Assembly: GCA_000727475.1 (NCBI GenBank)
Contig: KL647319.1
Location: 391,606-455,605 of the forward strand
Direction of reading: 5' to 3'
Origin: Sarcocystis neurona
Taxonomy: Eukaryota; Apicomplexa; Conoidasida; Eucoccidiorida; Sarcocystidae
DNA length: 64,000 nt
The notes below the pieces were generated by a model that saw only the letters and a list, made by a program, of their open reading frames with translations, was not told the DNA's origin and made no database searches. Shown one piece after another: positions 40,414 to 50,067 of this stretch (within the stretch, counting starts at the first letter, position 1; every line of letters starts with the position of its first letter). The translations under genes were made by a program, and so were the position numbers.

Positions 40414-40527
40414 CGAATTTACGTGCTGATTTTAGAGTTTGTTACACCTTAGTCTCCACAGCTCCAGTGAATTCCCACCGCTTGCACGCTTCCGACCTCA
40501 CAGCCGCTGCCGCAATGAGTTTGAAGG

Positions 40528-40827
40528 ATGGCAGCTCCCTGGGTCGATGTCCGTTGTGTGTCCTTGCCCACATCCGGTAGTATAACAACTTTCTTTACCA
40601 AAGAGCACACAGCTGATCTCCAAAGCAAACATACCAGGAAACTACCACGCAAACTTGGTGAGTTGTTTGGGACCCTCACGCATCTGAAGAAGCGGCTCAA
40701 GCCCCTCGGTGTCAAAAGCTTCTTCCTGACAGAAAAAAGCGTGAGCTCGTGCTGTAACGCGGTGAAAAATGTTGGAAATCCGTGTGCAGCAGCAACGAAT
40801 AGTAGAGACAAACGATGGGCGAGGTAG
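40528..40827 (+). CDS. Unrecognised 99-residue basic protein
   Basis: The ATG at 40528 has a favourable context (AAGGATGGCA). The protein is MAAPWVDVRCVSLPTSGSIT, then TLTHLKKRLKPLGVKSFFLT, ending NPCAAATNSRDKRWAR. It is basic and mixed in composition. The opposite-strand frame (40449-40892) is longer but has no ATG start. It might be a complete small gene inside the island. Function unknown. Confidence 0.4.
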   Translation: MAAPWVDVRCVSLPTSGSITTFFTKEHTADLQSKHTRKLPRKLGELFGTLTHLKKRLKPLGVKSFFLTEKSVSSCCNAVKNVGNPCAAATNSRDKRWAR

Positions 40828-41171
40828 CGTCTACTGCCGTGCAGCACAAACGTGAAAGAACTTGCTGAATAAAGACAAGCCCTCAGCCCCAAGCCGGCCC
40901 CAACCGATCGGGCAACAAAAAGCGAAGCCCACAGCTTTACGTAGTTTACTCAGCCGTGCCCACCAGTGAAGCAACTGGCAGCACACAGAGCTACCTCTTG
41001 AGGGAACGACTTGCTGATCAGGAGCGGATGGCAGTGTTAACGTACCCATGATCGTTACTTTGCCTCGCTCTCCTTTCATTCTTCCCCTTCGACACTGCGT
41101 GCACTTTAGTATCAAATAAAGTGCCTACCTCCCTGGTTATTTACTAACAAATTTGCCTGTGGAGCCTGCAG

Positions 41172-41459
41172 CTAACACAACACTTTCTGTGCCGAGAGCG
41201 CGGAACAATATACACCCCGTACACTGAAATCCATCCGGCTATCACCAAGGAACACCATATCGGCCGTAGTTTTCTCGGTAAACGAGCTGTGCTTGCGCCC
41301 TCTACATGACAACGTCTCAGCGTCAGAATAACGCCTGTTGAGCGTGTTGAAAGTTAAACTGCGATTAAACAGCGACCTGCCACGCTGGGTGTTGGAAGCG
41401 CGCGCCACTTCAGCTGCGCGCATGAGTTTGTAGACACACTTCAAGATCCATAACCACAT
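41172..41459 (-). CDS. Unrecognised 95-residue frame
   Basis: The ATG at 41459 gives MWLWILKCVYKLMRAAEVAR, then SLTFNTLNRRYSDAETLSCR and TEKTTADMVFLGDSRMDFSV to a stop at 41172. Composition is mixed with no repeat bias. A minus-strand frame at 40831-41115 lies downstream in another register. Possibly part of one decayed or spliced gene. Confidence 0.35.
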   Translation of the reverse strand: MWLWILKCVYKLMRAAEVARASNTQRGRSLFNRSLTFNTLNRRYSDAETLSCRGRKHSSFTEKTTADMVFLGDSRMDFSVRGVYCSALSAQKVLC

Positions 41460-42299
41460 AGTAACAGGAGGGTATGCAGAGATACAACATTGTGCGTACA
41501 AGTATATATTATGTAAGGTATATAAAATTCCATGCTTCCATGTTCTTACACACACAGGTGCCCCTGCTCAAGCCTGAAAATTCCAGTCATCTAAAAACGG
41601 AAAGTCAAACATTACTATGTATTCCACACCAAGGTAACTTCCCCATACGGCCTTTTAGCTGTTGCTACATTTGTTTCTCGCTGCACATTTCCAGAAGCCC
41701 TGAATTGCACCATTCTCCGACATATCGTCCCTCCGTCTGTTGATGCCGTGTGGCACAACTATTTGTGCCCTTGGTCGACCCCAATGGAGCCCGCACAAAG
41801 TAGTACACAGTAGCGCATAAGGACTCGTGCTGGTATGGAAATATACGTTCACGTACTCTTGCGCGCTTGCGCGACATATCTCTACGGCATGTGTATGGGT
41901 TAGTCGGTGGTGGCGACGGGATGCCACTGCGCCAAAGATTCAAGGACGCAAAATATCTACATACGTCCGGTAGAGTGGCCTGTGCGTTGGAAAGGTGTTA
42001 TGTAACTTGTGTGCATTGATACTACATCAGTCAAGAGCACCTAGAAATCTCCTCCTTGTGCACACTACACCGGCGCAGATCAGGGCAAAGGGCACGTCTT
42101 TTATTTACTTGAGTTCTTGCTTCAGGGAGAGACAAGGAAAATATCTGCCCATATTATTTCAACTTCGCCGCAGCTCGATCCTGGCTCGCTGCGACTACCT
42201 GGGGACTTGTATCCTGCACATGTCCTCTCTTTCACTCTTAGAAGATTTACGTATGGCACGTAGCCGTTTCTAGCGGATTTGAAATTTACGCCATTGTGT

Positions 42300-43080
42300 C
42301 ACTCTTGAAGTGCTCCCTTGCTGCTTGTGCCCTACCACCACCAGCCTCTCTTACTTATGCTGGTTCAGCTACTCTACGACGGTTTCTCTAATTTGTCGGT
42401 CTGATTTGAATTCTTCCCAGCTGTTTCTTGCCCATTTTTAGTTGTACATGCGCATATAAGACGTACTCTCCTCCACAGCGGCGTCAATGATGTTGCAGCG
42501 CAAAGCCAACGAGATACGTTTCTAGAGATAGCACACCGTTCTCTTCGATCGACGCGCAATCCTATTTCTCCTGCAAGAAGTATTCCCTCGTGCTCTCGGC
42601 AGGGAGCTTCATTGCTCCTTTCTGCTTTGCAGTTTTGGCCGGGTTCTGACTATTTCTTTGCCTCACAGTGTCATCAGTCCCCTACAGCTCTTCCCATTCA
42701 GCTCTTAGTTTTACATGGTAGAGTCCGTTTTCCATCTTGTAGAATCTCTAGCGCATCCTCATACACTTGAATCTGCACAACTCTTGAGGTGCAGCCAGCT
42801 TCTGAGATATCGTTCCCACCTTACTAATCTGACACGCTACCCATGCGCCTGACAAACCGCCCACACTTTCGTGCGTTCGTTTACGCCTCTCTTTCGTCTT
42901 CTCATTCCGCCTTCTCTTTCATTATCACCGTAGCTTCACTGCACTCCCTGCCTTTCTCATCTCTGCCCTGCTCACTTTGCTGCAAAACCGTTCTGTGCGG
43001 CGTCCTTTCTTGATTTCTCCCGCTTCTCTTCCCTTTTTCAATCCCGTATCTGTCTCCCCCCATTCCCTTTGGTGAAGGAA
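42300..43080 (+). promoter_or_regulatory. Pyrimidine-rich upstream region of the 43081 gene
   Basis: The plus strand is rich in C and T (CTCTTTCG, CTTTCTCATCTC, TCTTCCCTTTTTC) for several hundred bases before the ATG. It is likely the 5' untranslated region and promoter. No TATA box or defined factor site was identified. Confidence 0.35.
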
Positions 43081-46000
43081 ATGCCTGCTGCTGTTGCAAG
43101 GAGAAACAACCCGCAGACAGCGGGCGGCAACACCACTCAGCGGGAAGCGACAGGGTGGAAAAGAGAGAAAAAGAAAAGGAAGCAGCCGGTAAAGGGCAAA
43201 GTACCTCCTTTCCCCGACCTAAGAAAGTATCAGCCGGTACCCCTCTGCTCCTCACTCACACGGGTCAGACCTGTTTGGTATGCGTTTCACCAAGTGGAAC
43301 AGCAGATAGCCCAGTATGCTGCTCAAATTTTGTTGCAGCAACAGCAGCAGCACGTGGAACAGCCGCAGAAAAAGCGACAGCCATCGCAGCGGGCAGGCAG
43401 AAAGCAACAAAAGCCACAGACAACTGATCGGCAGCAGCAAGCTCGTCGCGACCAGCGAAGACAACAGTCGCCGAACGGAGGAGGAGAGGAAGTCCAGCAG
43501 CACCTTCAACGCCAAATAGAAATACTCCTGAATCAGCACGAGCAGTTCCTCTTCCTCCAGCAGCAGCAGCAGCAGAAACATACAGTGAATGCACCTCGGG
43601 AAGTTGCATGTGCTGCTGCCTCTTCTGGCAGCATTGCAGTTTCGGATGCCTCTCGAACCCAGCTTCTCGGCAGCAACACTGCAGCTGCTGTCACAGCGGA
43701 AACGGCGGCATGCTACACGAGCGGGACTCAGCAGGACAGTACTGCCAAATGGAAGACGAGCACAAACGGTTTGAAAAATGATGGCCTTGCCATGTGGGAC
43801 ACCAGCACTTGCCCTACCAGCGGCGGTGCAGGGGCAGCTGCAAGTTCTACAACAGAAACGAAAGCTGCAGCTTGGATGCAGCATGAAGAACCGAACGGGA
43901 TCGAGTCGCAGCAAGAGCAACACGCAGTCTGTGTCGAAAGAACAACAGGTGTAACACGTCAGCAGCAGGAAGACGTTTCGCAAGGCACTTATCACTCTTC
44001 AGCTGCTGCTTATAATGGCAGCAGCGGCACCTATCCGAGTGAAAACTTCGTGATGGTAGTGCGTAGACGTCCTCGAGAGCTGAGGCCTCCAGCGGCAACA
44101 GAAGGAGCAGCAGCAGCACCTAGGCCACCGACAACAGCCACAAAAGGACCTGCTGCTCTGCGTAGAGGCAAGAAGCCTGCGGGCCGTACTTCTGCAGAGA
44201 AGAAAGGCATGGGGCGTGCACTTCCGACCCGTGCTGCTGCAAAAGTCGCGTCGCCTCGAAAAAAAACTAGCCCGGGACAACAGCATTCCCCTGCTACTAC
44301 TTCTTCTGCTGTCCTTCATACAGCCACTGATCTGCCCTCTGCTGCTGCCCCTGGCTCGACAGAAATGCACGCCACATTTATAACACATGACGAGCGTTTT
44401 GTGGAAATGGAGAGCGCCCTCAACCGCTACTGGAAAGTCATGGGAAGGAGGACCCTCACTGACGAAATTCTCTTCAAAGAACCGTCAGCCCCAGGTGCCC
44501 GCGTAGCATCTGGTGAAGCAACAGCAGGGAAAGTGACGCAGGCAGCACCGTCACCCGCAGCCCCCCGAGAAGGTGTAGACGGAGGAGGAGGAACGGGAGT
44601 AGCAACTGCAACAGCAGCAGCAGCAAGTGGAGGAACGTACGTGTCAGAAGCAGCACAACGCTACTTCAAAACCAATATAGCAAAGCCGCCGCAGAGGCGG
44701 GTAGAAGCACGCTGGGTGCGCAAGGAGGTTGGGGGGGGGGCCGTCAACGCGTCGGAGGAAGCGTCATCCCCGCCCACAGCAGCAGCAGATGCGTATACCG
44801 GCAGCAACGGCAGAGCATGTGAGACAGCAGACGACGCCTGCGTCAGGTTCAGCGAAAATGCGTGGGGCTGTCTGACGGGTACGGCAGAGGCTGCAGCGGC
44901 AGCAGAGTCGGCACACGCTTTTGCCGCTGCTGTTGCAGCGGAAATGGAGGCACCAGCAAGGGAGCTAGCGCGGCAGAAAGTACACGCCTTTTACAACGAT
45001 CTGGCTGCCTGCCTTCGGGAGCTTCTCGTGTCTCGTGATCGGCACTTCCGTCTGGCCCACCTCGACACTGTGTATCGCTGGTTCTGCACGAAGCATCCGC
45101 GTCTCAGCGGAAGACATCTGTGCGGACAGAAGGAGCTTCTGCGTTCTCGTGCCCCGAGGCCCTACGCTACTACTGCTGCTGCTACTTGTATTCCTCTTCC
45201 GTCTCATGTTGCTTCTACTGCCTCTGCTTCTTCTTCTTCAGCAAGTTTTCCTGTCGACGCTGCGCCCGCTGTGGCAGCCTCTACAGGTCCTTCTTCTCTC
45301 GCTTGTATGTCCCACTCCTCCTGGCTGCAGTTCGCTGCTCCTAGTGATTCTGCTGCACGTGGCGCTTCTCCTTCTCGTCTTTCCGCGACTGCAGCAGGCT
45401 CAGGCGGCGAAGCGACTGAAGACTTCGACACTCTCTTCGAAGCCAGCACGGAGCAGCCACCCCCGCGTTTTCCGTTGCTCAAAGAAGCAGCGGCTTTTGA
45501 CGCGAGGCAGCTATCTCAGTGTAGCGGCTCCGCGTTCCTGGGGTGTACATACACCCGAAAAGGAAAGACGATCCACCCGTCCTGCAGCAGAAAGCGGCTC
45601 AGCATGGATGGACGCCTTGACTCTACCGATAGCACAGACACCGTCGTCAACGCAGCTGAATGCCGCGCAGTCGACAGCAGCAGCCCCGACAGGCGCTGCA
45701 GCGCAAGGCAGACGATACCTCATCGCCCGTCGACTACGACGGCCGCCCAGCTTCAAGGAAGAAGCAGAGGGTCTCTTCTTGCTGATGAGAATTCTGGCAA
45801 GAAACAATCATTCAGCAGCAGGGGAACCAGCAGCAACGAAAACAAAGGTGTCACGACATTGCAGTCTTCTTTAACAGCAGGATCGTCTCCATCGCCCGCA
45901 GCAGTCCCTGACACCAACGCGGACGGTCCAGCAGTGCGAGGATGTCCTACCGGCTTCCGACGCCCCACGACAGCAATTGCTGCAATTCGTCCTGCTGCTT

Positions 46001-47004
46001 CTGCCAAACTTCTCGGGGACGCCGCTGCTGCCCTTGCTGCTGCGGCAGATGCAGTCGCTAACGCGGACAGATACGACCGCGGCGCTGCTGTGACGCCAGC
46101 GACACACGCAGAGATGCATTTCAAAGACAAAGAACAGGGGCCTGCTCATGCGGGTGCTGCAGCAGAACCCTCCACGAATACAGAGACGTGCTTCCTGGAC
46201 GTCGTGCAGCAACACGCCCCTCTCATCACCCCCATGGACCGACTACGAGAGTATCGAACCCGCACGCTGATTCACCCTGAGGCAGGAGCTGCACTGCAAC
46301 AACAGCTACAGGTCCCTCGCCTCAAAAGTACCGCTTTTCTTCCGCTCTTTAGCAGTGCTGGACTGGCAGCCGGAGCAGGAGGTGCACCACTAGTGGCGAG
46401 CTCTCCGAAAGCCGGGCTGCGCTCGGTTTTGGGCCAGGGACGAGCGACTGTCGACGATCCACATGCGGCAGCGACTAGAAATACGTCGGGGGCTCCAGCA
46501 GCACTAGGAACAGGCAGCGTCTCAGCAGGAGCACCATCCGGGAGGAACGTGTCACCTCGGCTGACAATGAAAACTGTAGTGGGAAGCGCAACTCCTTTGC
46601 TGCAGGCGGGACAGCTGCTGCAGCAGCAGCAGCGACACCGGTCTTGGCAGCAACTGGACCCGCTACGGCCCGAAGAACTGCTGCCGGATGGTCTTTCCCT
46701 AGGAACAGCGACAGCGCCTGATCAGGCTGCTACACTCTGCAGAACGGATTCCGCAGAAGAAGCAGAGGCAGCGATTAACGACTTGCGCTACGACTACTTG
46801 AGAGACTGGCGTCGCGAGCAGCAGCCGTGGGGCATGCAAGCGCCAGACAGCCCCCGTAATGCTGCTGCTGCCGCTACTGCTGCAGGAAGAAACAAAGCCA
46901 CGTTCGGTGCAGCGGCACAGAGGCGAAGCACCACGGCAAACTCCCAATTCGAAGGTAATAGCCACGTGGAGGACTTCGAAACAGCAGCGGCGTTAGCGCT
47001 TTAG
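43081..47004 (+). CDS. Large hypothetical protein, 1307 residues
   Basis: The ATG at 43081 follows GAAGGAA. The frame is uninterrupted to a TAG at 47002-47004. It has a basic N-terminus (WKREKKKRKQPVKGKVPPFP), then a Gln-rich coil near residues 85-175. Low-complexity Ala/Ser/Thr linkers alternate with several unique segments. These lie near residue 430 (ERFVEMESALNRYWKVMGRR), 633-690 (VHAFYNDLAACLRELLVSRD, then a Trp/Cys-containing part), 1051 (MDRLREYRTRTLIHPEAGAA) and 1230 (NDLRYDYLRDWRREQQPW). These look like conserved helical blocks separated by HAAR linkers. A G10 run sits near residue 550. A donor-like GTAATA at 46955 could allow an alternative end. No family recognised; no signal peptide or membrane helix. 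Confidence 0.75.
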   Translation: MPAAVARRNNPQTAGGNTTQREATGWKREKKKRKQPVKGKVPPFPDLRKYQPVPLCSSLTRVRPVWYAFHQVEQQIAQYAAQILLQQQQQHVEQPQKKRQPSQRAGRKQQKPQTTDRQQQARRDQRRQQSPNGGGEEVQQHLQRQIEILLNQHEQFLFLQQQQQQKHTVNAPREVACAAASSGSIAVSDASRTQLLGSNTAAAVTAETAACYTSGTQQDSTAKWKTSTNGLKNDGLAMWDTSTCPTSGGAGAAASSTTETKAAAWMQHEEPNGIESQQEQHAVCVERTTGVTRQQQEDVSQGTYHSSAAAYNGSSGTYPSENFVMVVRRRPRELRPPAATEGAAAAPRPPTTATKGPAALRRGKKPAGRTSAEKKGMGRALPTRAAAKVASPRKKTSPGQQHSPATTSSAVLHTATDLPSAAAPGSTEMHATFITHDERFVEMESALNRYWKVMGRRTLTDEILFKEPSAPGARVASGEATAGKVTQAAPSPAAPREGVDGGGGTGVATATAAAASGGTYVSEAAQRYFKTNIAKPPQRRVEARWVRKEVGGGAVNASEEASSPPTAAADAYTGSNGRACETADDACVRFSENAWGCLTGTAEAAAAAESAHAFAAAVAAEMEAPARELARQKVHAFYNDLAACLRELLVSRDRHFRLAHLDTVYRWFCTKHPRLSGRHLCGQKELLRSRAPRPYATTAAATCIPLPSHVASTASASSSSASFPVDAAPAVAASTGPSSLACMSHSSWLQFAAPSDSAARGASPSRLSATAAGSGGEATEDFDTLFEASTEQPPPRFPLLKEAAAFDARQLSQCSGSAFLGCTYTRKGKTIHPSCSRKRLSMDGRLDSTDSTDTVVNAAECRAVDSSSPDRRCSARQTIPHRPSTTTAAQLQGRSRGSLLADENSGKKQSFSSRGTSSNENKGVTTLQSSLTAGSSPSPAAVPDTNADGPAVRGCPTGFRRPTTAIAAIRPAASAKLLGDAAAALAAAADAVANADRYDRGAAVTPATHAEMHFKDKEQGPAHAGAAAEPSTNTETCFLDVVQQHAPLITPMDRLREYRTRTLIHPEAGAALQQQLQVPRLKSTAFLPLFSSAGLAAGAGGAPLVASSPKAGLRSVLGQGRATVDDPHAAATRNTSGAPAALGTGSVSAGAPSGRNVSPRLTMKTVVGSATPLLQAGQLLQQQQRHRSWQQLDPLRPEELLPDGLSLGTATAPDQAATLCRTDSAEEAEAAINDLRYDYLRDWRREQQPWGMQAPDSPRNAAAAATAAGRNKATFGAAAQRRSTTANSQFEGNSHVEDFETAAALAL

Positions 47005-47324
47005 CAGCACCAGCCGCAGTAGCGGTAAAGTTTGGCAGCCGCAACAGCAGCAGCGGTGGCGTTCTAGCAGCAGCACAAGCAACAGCGGTAGCACTGGAGT
47101 TGCAGCAGCACCAACTGCAGCACTTGAAAGTAGTAACAGCAACAAGCATACTAACGAGCAGCACTGCAGGCAGAGGACTGCGGGGGCTTGTGCAGACAGC
47201 AACAAGATTTTGCGTAGTCACGGGAGAGCGCCAGACGCAACACCGTACCCGAAGGGCAACAGCAGTCAACGAAAGCCGGGTTGCATCAATAGTCGCTGCA
47301 ACGGCAGCAGCCGCTGCAACAGCA

Positions 47325-47660
47325 GCAGCAGCCGCTGCAACAGCAGCAGCAGTAGCTGCAATAGCAGCTGTAATAGCTGCAGTAGCGGCTGTAGTAGCTG
47401 CAGTAGCAGCTGTAGTAGCTGCAGTAGCAGCTGTAGTAGCTGCAGTAGCAGCTGTAGTAGCTGCAGTAGCAGCTGTAGTAGCTGCAGCAGCAGCTGTAGT
47501 AGCTGCAGTAGCAGCAGTAGTAGCTGCAATAGCAGCTGTAGTAGTAGCTGCAATAGCAGCAGCAGTAGTAGCTGCAATAGCAGCAGCAGTAGTAGCTGCA
47601 ATAGCAGCAGCAGTAGTAGCTGCAATAGCAGCAGCAGTAGTAGCTGCAATAGCAGCAGGA
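47325..47660. repeat. Tandem array of 21-bp then 24-bp units
   Basis: The 21-bp unit TGTAGTAGCTGCAGTAGCAG plus C recurs at 47390, 47411, 47432, 47453, 47474 and 47495. The 24-bp unit TAGTAGCTGCAATAGCAGCA plus GCAG recurs at 47518, 47542, 47566, 47590, 47614 and 47638. Both are multiples of three. The plus frame open at 47100-47735 reads VAAVAAVVAA-type Ala/Val repeats. Confidence 0.9.
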
Positions 47661-47735
47661 GCAGCTGCAACAGCAGCAGGGAGGAGACGTGGACAGGAGC
47701 AGCAAGCGCAGGAGCAGCAATTCTTTCCTCCCTAG

Positions 47736-47910
47736 AGTCCTGCGGGCGCGTCGTCAACACCGACGACCCGGCGATTCTGACGAAGAAGAGATGGACGCGA
47801 GACAACTGCCAGAGACAAGAGTCTCGAGAAAAGAGAAAGAGAGAGAAACAAGGATAAACTGGGAAAGGGCACGGTTTCTAGATTGTATTTGCTTCACGCG
47901 CGCAGGCTGA
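47736..47910 (+). CDS. Candidate exon, charged
   Basis: A good acceptor (TTCTTTCCTCCCTAG) ends at 47735. The exon, entered one base before a codon, reads VLRARRQHRRPGDSDEEEMD and RQLPETRVSRKEKERETRIN, then WERARFLDCICFTRAG and a stop. It needs an upstream donor in phase 2, which I did not find; the donor-like site of the 43081 gene is in phase 1. Composition is strongly coding-like. Function unknown. Confidence 0.4.
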
Positions 47911-48179
47911 GCAGCAGAAGCAACAGCAGCACGGAGTCCTTCGAAAGAGGAAGTCGAGCAGCAGTCTCCACAAGACAATTTCATAGCCGTGAGAACAGTC
48001 TGCGATCGGCCGGCCTGCAACTGCATGCAGCTAGTGGAGGAGGAAGCGTTTTGAGCCGGTCAGCGTCAGTCCTTGATTTCTTGGGGCAACAGCAACAGCC
48101 GCTGCGGGCAAGTCCGGAAGAAAAGAGAGACAGAGAAATGCAGGATACATCTCCTCGGCCGAGCACCGCGTCAGGTTGA
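47906..48179 (+). CDS. Candidate terminal exon, Ser-rich
   Basis: After an acceptor-type GCGCGCAG at 47905 this frame reads RLSSRSNSSTESFERGSRAA, then STRQFHSRENSLRSAGLQLH and SGGGSVLSRSASVLDFLGQQ. It ends DTSPRPSTASG and TGA. The RSxS and SP/TP-type sites and mixed codons make this one of the best protein-like stretches outside large genes. It abuts the 47736 exon in a different register. Either a very short intron, a frameshift, or alternative exons must explain that. Confidence 0.45.
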
Positions 48180-48477
48180 GGCACGCAGCGCATGCATGCA
48201 TTTGAAAAACCCTAGCGCAGACGCACGTAGCCGCAGACAAGGACAACAGCTAGTCCACACAGCTCTCCGGGAAGGGACAGAAGAAAGGGGAAGAGAAGAA
48301 AACGGGTTGTATTTGCGCTTCCCTGCCTGGCCTCCGGGAGTCGTGCGTCATCGCTGTAGCAAGAGAAGATACGCAGCAGCTGCGAAACCTTCCCTGCGTC
48401 CTGCGGCTGCTGCTGTTGTAAAAAAGTGGAGGCAGATGGTAGACTGCTGCTGGCAGCCCAGCGTCCGTAGACTCCGC

Positions 48478-49269
48478 TCAGGCTAAAGCGCACTGCGAAG
48501 GCTGCCGCTGCTGCGGCATGTGCAGAGACGCATGGCGAGCCGCCGCCAGGGCTGTTTCTTGCTGCTTCTTGGGAGCGTCCTCCCGGCGCAGTCCACAGAC
48601 GCTGCTCTTGCTGTCTGTACTGGCCCTTGCTGCTGCGATGACCTGGGCTGCTGCTGTCTGCCGAGGCGAGACTGGGAGACTCTGCTGCTGCCGTGGGCAG
48701 CCAAGCAATACTGTCGCTGTCACTGCTGCTTCGACTGCTGCTCCGTCCGTCCCTGTCTGCTGCTGCTGCTGCACGTCGCTGACACGTCGAGCAGCCAGAG
48801 CCGTGTGGTGCAGGTGTCGAGACCCCACGGCACGCGCCTGAGTTCTCCTTCGGCAGGAAAGTGCTTTTTTATCCACGCTTCCGTGCCTGCGACAGATCTT
48901 GGCGCTACTCGTTTCCGAGCGAAAGTTCTTCATGTTGCGGTACCTGCCCTGCCAACTTTTGCACTGCTTGCGGATTTCTCGAGCCTGCGCGTGCGTCAAG
49001 CCTGCGGTTGCTGCTGCTGCTTGCTCCCCCGTTTGTTTCTGCTGCAGCTGAATCACTCGCGCGTGCAGTTTTGCTGTCCTGCTCTGCTGCAGCTTCGGAA
49101 AGTGGTGGCATTGCTGCTGCTGCTGCCAGTGATGCAACTTCTTCTGCTGCTGAAGAAGAATTGCATGCGCGGTGGCTCGTGAGACGACAGCGAGAAGTTC
49201 TACGTGCTCGGTGAGTTCCAATCTGCCGTCCGCTCTGCTGCTGAAAGCATAACAATCTTTGCCCTCCAT
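48478..49269 (-). CDS. Gln/Ala/Arg-rich protein, minus strand (alternative to plus exon)
   Basis: The ATG at 49269, at the edge of a TA run, gives 263 residues: MEGKDCYAFSSRADGRLELT, a Gln tract, QLQQKQTGEQAAAATAGLTH and a basic middle (REIRKQCKSWQGRYRNMKNF). Another Gln tract and an Ala/Arg end follow. The frame is uninterrupted and mixed. A plus-strand exon at 49048-49210 with good splice sites overlaps it, so only one of the two is likely real. Confidence 0.35.
   Translation of the reverse strand: MEGKDCYAFSSRADGRLELTEHVELLAVVSRATAHAILLQQQKKLHHWQQQQQCHHFPKLQQSRTAKLHARVIQLQQKQTGEQAAAATAGLTHAQAREIRKQCKSWQGRYRNMKNFRSETSSAKICRRHGSVDKKALSCRRRTQARAVGSRHLHHTALAARRVSDVQQQQQTGTDGAAVEAAVTATVLLGCPRQQQSLPVSPRQTAAAQVIAAARASTDSKSSVCGLRREDAPKKQQETALAAARHASLHMPQQRQPSQCALA
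49048..49210 (+). CDS. Candidate internal exon with good acceptor and donor
   Basis: The acceptor (CCCCCGTTTGTTTCTGCTGCAG) ends at 49047. A strong donor GTGAGT starts at 49211. The exon reads ESLARAVLLSCSAAASESGG, then an Ala/Ser run and EEELHARWLVRRQREVLRA, ending in phase 2. The next plausible plus-strand exon (50068) does not match in phase, so the downstream partner is unknown. It competes with the minus-strand frame 48478-49269. Confidence 0.35.
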
Positions 49270-49584
49270 ATATATATATATATATATATAGATAGATAGA
49301 TACATGTTCACACCTGTGTATACATGTACGTATGTGTGTGCCTCTGCTCACGTGTAGAGGAGATGCCCGTGCGTTGTCCACCGTATCCGATTGGTGTGAT
49401 GCTACTAACTTCTAGAAGTATAGAAACTATTCGAACTTTGCCGTTACGTATAGAAATTTCGCCGGGGGAACCTGCTTAGGAAGATTTATTCTGTTTGGCT
49501 CAACAGGCCAGGCTGAGTGCCGAACAGATACCCCTCCTCTGCGCATGGATATACCTGCACGTGCGTCTGTATACATGTGTGGAC

Positions 49585-49800
49585 GCACGTATATATATAT
49601 ATATATATTTATAGGTATATATAGATATATGCAGGGAGGGAGAGAGACATACACACGCACATAGACACCTGCACTTGTATGTGTATATGTATATATATGT
49701 GTATGTATATATGCAGACACATGCATTTGTAGGTATACATATATATGTTTATAACCACAGACACTCGGAGTTGTACGAGTACACGTGTCTATACGTATAT
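49585..49800. repeat. TA/CA microsatellite block
   Basis: (TA)n at 49590-49625 and 49688-49710 with (CACA) patches between. No gene is seen from 49270 to about 50067 apart from repeat-driven frames. Confidence 0.7.
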
Positions 49801-50067
49801 GGTGCTGCTGCTGCTGCTGTGCAAGCGTCGTGCTGCCTTCGGTCATCAACACACGCGCGGCAGAGCTCTCTGCCTACACAGCAGAAACTACCACCCGACA
49901 GCAGATTTGCTGCTGGCTCTCTCTCTGACGCTCCAAGCACAACTGTTACTCTGCACCGGTTACGCAGGCAAAAGTGAGAGACGCGTGCGCTGGTCCTGAG
50001 TGTGCAGCAGCTCTGTCGCAGCTGCAGCAGTACCCTCTGTCTTTGTCTTTCCTGCTGGCGTACGCAG

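Larger units (their letters stand above)
38300..42900. other. CAG-poor unique island with fragmentary frames
   Basis: About 4.6 kb with almost no CAG runs or TA microsatellite, unlike the rest of the window. It holds short frames, several on the minus strand in successive different registers (see entries at 38573, 39142, 39435, 40081, 41172). No terminal repeats, polymerase motifs or recognisable families were found by eye. Confidence 0.5.

Noticed and set aside
38300..42900. Retroelement
   Set aside because: The fragmentary frames suggested one, but no reverse transcriptase, protease or integrase motif and no terminal repeats could be seen by eye.
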